DNA of 44,375 nucleotides from Alphaproteobacteria bacterium (GTDB lineage Bacteria > Pseudomonadota > Alphaproteobacteria > Rhodospirillales > Casp-alpha2): NCBI GenBank assembly GCA_014382345.1, contig JACNJX010000064.1, positions 1-44,375 of the forward strand, given 5' to 3'. The notes below the pieces were generated by a model, which was given only the letters and a program-made list of their open reading frames with translations, did not search any database and was not told where the DNA came from. Made by a program: the position numbers and the translations under genes. Positions 41,241-44,375 of the stretch are shown here, piece after piece (position 1 is the stretch's first letter; the number at the start of each line of letters is the position of its first letter).

Positions 41241-42256
41241 CCGCCACCACCCCGGTGTTGGCATTGACCATGGGGGAGCCGGCCGGGATCGGTGGCGAAA
41301 TTACGCTCAAGGCCTGGACCCGGCGCGCCGGCCTGGATCCGTTTTTCATTATTGATGATCCGGAACGGCTCAACGCCCTTGCAAGCCGGACCGGACTTGA
41401 CGTTCCCATAAGGGACATCGCAACCCCATCGGAAGCCCCGGGCGTGTTCAACGATGCCCTGCCGGTGCTGCCGGTGGACAGGGTTTCTCCCCTGCCCGCC
41501 CCGGTTCAGGCAGGTGCGCCCGACGGGGCCAATGCTGGAGCCGTCATCGCCTCCATCGAAACAGCGGTCCGGCTGGTGATGGACGGCGAGGCATCAGCCG
41601 TCGTCACCAATCCGATCCATAAACAAGCCCTTTATGCAGCGGACTTCCCCCATCCCGGCCATACGGAGTTTCTCGCCCATCTGGGCGGGACCGGTATTCC
41701 GCCGGTGATGATGCTCGCGGCGGACGATTTCAGGGTCGTGCCGGTGACCGTACACCAAAGCCTGCGGGACGCGCTGGAAACATTGGATACCGGGCTGATC
41801 ACCCAGGCCGGGTTGACCACGGCGGCGGCCCTGAAACAGGACTTTGGTATTTCCGCGCCCCGTCTGGCCGTCGCCGGGCTCAATCCCCACGCCGGAGAGG
41901 GCGGCGCCATGGGGACGGAGGAAATCCACATCATCGCACCGGCGGTAGAGGCGCTGCGTGAGGTCGGCATTAATGCTTCCGGCCCGATAGCGCCGGATAC
42001 GCTTTTCACGGAACAGGCGCGTAAAGGCTATGACGCGGCGATTTGCATGTACCACGATCAGGCCCTGATCCCGATCAAGTCCCTGGCCTTCGAGCGCGCG
42101 GTCAACGTCACCTTAGGGCTGCCCTTCGTGCGCACCTCGCCCGACCACGGCACGGCGCTGGATATCGCGGGCACCGGGACGGCGAACGAAAGCAGCCTGC
42201 TGGCAGCGCTAACAATGGCGTCCGCCATGGCCCGTCTTCGCAACTCCGCCGCCTGA
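41237..42256 (+). CDS. pdxA: 4-hydroxythreonine-4-phosphate dehydrogenase
   Basis: This 339-residue enzyme of pyridoxal-phosphate synthesis has LTMGEPAGIGGEITLKAW at the start, VTNPIHKQALYAADFPHPGH followed by TEFLAHLGG (metal-binding His), VAGLNPHAGEGGAMGTEE and MYHDQALIPIKSL (metal-binding His). The start overlaps the surA stop (ATGA at 41237-41240). The position between surA and rsmA is the conserved proteobacterial order. Confidence 0.97.
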   Translation: MTATTPVLALTMGEPAGIGGEITLKAWTRRAGLDPFFIIDDPERLNALASRTGLDVPIRDIATPSEAPGVFNDALPVLPVDRVSPLPAPVQAGAPDGANAGAVIASIETAVRLVMDGEASAVVTNPIHKQALYAADFPHPGHTEFLAHLGGTGIPPVMMLAADDFRVVPVTVHQSLRDALETLDTGLITQAGLTTAAALKQDFGISAPRLAVAGLNPHAGEGGAMGTEEIHIIAPAVEALREVGINASGPIAPDTLFTEQARKGYDAAICMYHDQALIPIKSLAFERAVNVTLGLPFVRTSPDHGTALDIAGTGTANESSLLAALTMASAMARLRNSAA

Positions 42257-42267
42257 CAGGGCCGCCG

Positions 42268-43089
42268 ATGACCGAACCCGCGCCGCTTCGCGATATTATC
42301 AAACGCTACGGCCTGGGCGCGCGGAAGTCCCTAGGGCAACATTTCCTGCTCGACCGCAACCTGTGCGCCCGCATCGCCCGGACGGCCGGGGATTTGACCG
42401 GCGTCCACGTCATCGAAATCGGCCCCGGTCCGGGCGGACTGACCCGCGCCCTGCTGGACACCGGCGCCGAAACCGTTTCCGCCGTCGAAATGGACACACG
42501 CTGCGTCGAGGCGCTTGCGGAATTGCGCGACGCCTACCCCAAACGCCTGAAGATTGTCGAGGCCGACGCACTGGAGACCGACGTCACCGCCTTGTCGCCC
42601 GCACCGCGCCGGATCGTCGCCAACCTGCCTTACAACGTGGCGACGCCATTGTTGCTGGGCTGGCTCGGTCAGATCGGGGAATTCGAGAGTTTGACGCTGA
42701 TGTTCCAGAAAGAGGTTGTTGACCGCCTGGCAGCGGAACCCGGCGGCAAGACCTATGGCCGCCTGTCGGTGTTGGTGCAGTGGCTATGCGAGGTCCGCTT
42801 TGAATTCAACGTCTCGAAACAGGTGTTCACGCCGCCGCCCAAGGTGGCCTCCAGCATCGTCACCCTGACGCCCCGCCCGCAACCGCTGGCCCCGGCGGAG
42901 AGGAACAAACTGGAAGCCGTCACCGCCATGGCATTTGGCCAGCGCCGCAAGATGCTGCGCTCCAGCCTGAAACCGCTGAACCTGGATTTCGATGCTCTGG
43001 GGATTACCCCGACCGCGCGGGCGGAGGAATTAACTGTCGAACAGTTCTGTGCGATAGCCAGGTCGGTTGCCGGGACGGTTACTGGCTGA
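42268..43089 (+). CDS. rsmA: 16S rRNA (adenine1518-N6/adenine1519-N6)-dimethyltransferase
   Basis: This 273-residue KsgA/RsmA methyltransferase has GARKSLGQHFLLDRNLCARI, the SAM-binding motif IEIGPGPGGLTRALL and the catalytic NLPYNVATPLL, then PPPKVASSIVTL. It dimethylates two adenines in helix 45 of 16S rRNA during 30S maturation. The ATG at 42268 gives the conserved N-terminus; the frame is open further upstream only as an overlap with pdxA. It ends in an 11-base convergent overlap with gmk. Confidence 0.97.
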   Translation: MTEPAPLRDIIKRYGLGARKSLGQHFLLDRNLCARIARTAGDLTGVHVIEIGPGPGGLTRALLDTGAETVSAVEMDTRCVEALAELRDAYPKRLKIVEADALETDVTALSPAPRRIVANLPYNVATPLLLGWLGQIGEFESLTLMFQKEVVDRLAAEPGGKTYGRLSVLVQWLCEVRFEFNVSKQVFTPPPKVASSIVTLTPRPQPLAPAERNKLEAVTAMAFGQRRKMLRSSLKPLNLDFDALGITPTARAEELTVEQFCAIARSVAGTVTG

Positions 43090-43735
43090 CGCCCATGGCG
43101 CGGACAAAGTCGACCATGCCGGGCTGACGAATCCGTTTTTGGCGTTCGGCGGTAAGGATCGCCTGGACCTGGGCGACGCTGGCATCGACGTCCTCGTTGA
43201 CGACGATGTAGTCATATTCGTTCCAGTGACTCATTTCCGACGTCGCCTTGGCCATGCGCTTAGCCACCACTTCGTCAGAATCCTGGGCGCGGCCATGCAG
43301 GCGGCGCTCCAGTTCCTCGACGGACGGCGGCAGGATAAAGACACTGACCAGGTCGTTGGGGGCATTTCTTTGCAGTTCCTGAGTGCCCTGCCAGTCAACG
43401 TCGAACAGCACGTCCCGACCCGCTTGCAGGGCTTGTTCCACCGGCCCCTTAGGCGTGCCGTAGGAGTTTTCGAACACCGTCGCGTGTTCGAGGAATTCCC
43501 CGTCCCAAACCATGCTCTCGAATTTTTCCTGATCGATAAAATAATAGTGCTCGCCCTCGACCTCGCCCGGGCGTATCGGTCGGGTCGTCGCCGAAACCGA
43601 CATGGTGAGGTCGGCGTCGTTCTCCAGCAGGGCCTTTGAGATCGTAGATTTTCCGGCACCCGACGGTGACGACAGGACCAGCATCAGCCCACGGCGGGAA
43701 ATCTGCACGGGTTCGGTTTCCGGTTCGTTACTCAA
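43079..43735 (-). CDS. gmk: Guanylate kinase
   Basis: This 218-residue enzyme converts GMP to GDP with ATP. The P-loop is LSSPSGAGKSTI, followed by MSVSATTRPIRPGEVEGEHY (GMP-binding), GRDVLFDVDWQGTQEL and SVFILPPSVEELERRL. The start is uncertain: a TTG at 43735 overlaps the yicC stop and gives MSNEPETEP, a GTG at 43753 is in frame further up, and an ATG at 43684 would cut to the P-loop. The TTG is favoured by the overlap and the polar N-terminus seen in relatives. gmk downstream of yicC is common. Confidence 0.95.
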   Translation of the reverse strand: MSNEPETEPVQISRRGLMLVLSSPSGAGKSTISKALLENDADLTMSVSATTRPIRPGEVEGEHYYFIDQEKFESMVWDGEFLEHATVFENSYGTPKGPVEQALQAGRDVLFDVDWQGTQELQRNAPNDLVSVFILPPSVEELERRLHGRAQDSDEVVAKRMAKATSEMSHWNEYDYIVVNEDVDASVAQVQAILTAERQKRIRQPGMVDFVRAMGVSQ

Positions 43736-44375
43736 TGTTTTGCACCTGTTCACGGAATTGCTCGATGGTGGATTTCAGGTCCAGCCCGATGCGGGTCAGG
43801 TCCACGTCCTGGGACTTGGAACACAGCGTGTTGGCCTCGCGGTTGAATTCCTGACACAGGAAATCCAGTTTGCGCCCCACAGCGTCCCCGCCGTTCATCA
43901 AGTCCCGGGCGGCTTGTTCGTGCGCTTTCAGGCGGTCCAGTTCCTCGCGGATATCCGCCTTGGTCATCAACAGCGCCGCCTCCTGGGCCAGGCGTTCCTC
44001 GGGCAGGGCCGGGACATCTTCCAGCAGGGCTTCGATCTGGGCCTTCAGGCGTTCGCGGATGACGTCGGGCTGCAAAGCCGCAAGCTTTTCCGCCTCGCCG
44101 CTGAGGCCCGCAATAGCATCCAGTTGCCCGTTCAGGGTTTCCGCAAGCCTGACCCCTTCTTCGTCGCGCATGTCCGCTAGGGCGGTCACCGCCGTCTCGA
44201 AACTATCCAGGATGTCGGCCTCCAGCGCCGTGCGCTCTTCATCCGACAACTCTTCCTCGACCGGTTCGATAACGCCGCGCAAGGACAGCAGGCCATCGAT
44301 GCTGGGCGGACCGGCGTCGGGCGCCATCTTCCGGATGTCCGGCAGCGCTGCCAGCATTTGCTCCAGCACTTGAGG
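43728..44375 (-). CDS. yicC: YicC-like endoribonuclease-family protein, N-terminus outside the window
   Basis: About 215 C-terminal residues are present and the frame is still open at the window edge, so the true start lies beyond 44375. The part ERLAQEAALLMTKADIREEL with DRLKAHEQAARDLMNGGDAV and GRKLDFLCQEFNREANTLCS is the conserved C-terminal YicC/DUF1732 block, and the last residues DLKSTIEQFREQVQNIE are the usual end. YicC proteins are linked to stationary-phase survival and RNA turnover. The stop overlaps the gmk start region. Confidence 0.93.
   Translation of the reverse strand, partial: PQVLEQMLAALPDIRKMAPDAGPPSIDGLLSLRGVIEPVEEELSDEERTALEADILDSFETAVTALADMRDEEGVRLAETLNGQLDAIAGLSGEAEKLAALQPDVIRERLKAQIEALLEDVPALPEERLAQEAALLMTKADIREELDRLKAHEQAARDLMNGGDAVGRKLDFLCQEFNREANTLCSKSQDVDLTRIGLDLKSTIEQFREQVQNIE

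Overview
The window reads as chromosomal DNA of a free-living alphaproteobacterium, most likely a Rhodospirillales-type (Magnetospirillum/Thalassospira-like) heterotroph. This rests on the GC-rich, densely packed coding pattern, the lptF-lptG-lptD-surA-pdxA-rsmA run facing gmk and yicC, the small basic MPRKPNY-type protein downstream of a CspA gene, and PAS/HAMP sensor kinases of alphaproteobacterial style. No rRNA, tRNA, CRISPR array, insertion sequence or phage module could be recognised. The genus is an inference only.

Layout. 1-2014: an MFS transporter and a small membrane protein. 2011-7437 (minus): a four-gene operon for CoA-ester metabolism (cyclase-fold hydrolase, class III CoA-transferase, a sensor kinase with a duplicated extracytoplasmic module, CitE-like lyase). 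7593-12452 (plus): ECF sigma factor and membrane anti-sigma factor, a 511-base leader with RNA-like dyads, an enlarged YeiH/UPF0324 transporter, a 54-residue membrane protein, a strong terminator, a UspA protein and a tail-anchored protein. 12490-15608 (minus): holC, pepA and a UPF0104 flippase-like protein. 15807-17981: an orphan CHASE-PAS kinase. 18005-21135: a complete AmmeMemoRadiSam set (amrS, amrB, amrA) with a GNAT acetyltransferase. 21202-24255: cysQ-type phosphatase, tsaC/sua5, a DEDDh exonuclease and a second UspA protein. 24266-27823: a divergent MFS/AraC pair and a D-2-hydroxyglutarate-dehydrogenase-like flavoprotein. 27825-30810: a TPR-methyltransferase, a cold-shock cluster (cspA plus two small basic proteins) and a decayed, internally deleted copy of the TPR-methyltransferase in AT-rich DNA. 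30830-34806: a Spx/ArsC-like protein, YaaA, an AsmA-like protein and an acyl-CoA dehydrogenase. 34908-44375: the LPS-export/outer-membrane biogenesis operon with pdxA and rsmA, meeting gmk and a truncated yicC.

How the genes work together. LptF and LptG are the permease pair of the LPS exporter, LptD is the outer-membrane gate and SurA is its folding chaperone, all in one overlapping transcription unit. The minus-strand CoA operon places a membrane sensor kinase between two catabolic enzymes, suggesting substrate-linked sensing, but no response regulator lies in the window. AmrS, AmrB and AmrA are the three partners of a conserved but biochemically unresolved radical-SAM system.

The most unusual items are the exact 129-residue tandem repeat in the kinase sensor, the roughly 100-residue insertion and structured leader of the YeiH-family gene, the triple GKPLGTLW(Y/F)PG repeat at the LptD N-terminus, the AmmeMemoRadiSam locus, and the traceable remnant of the TPR-methyltransferase paralogue.
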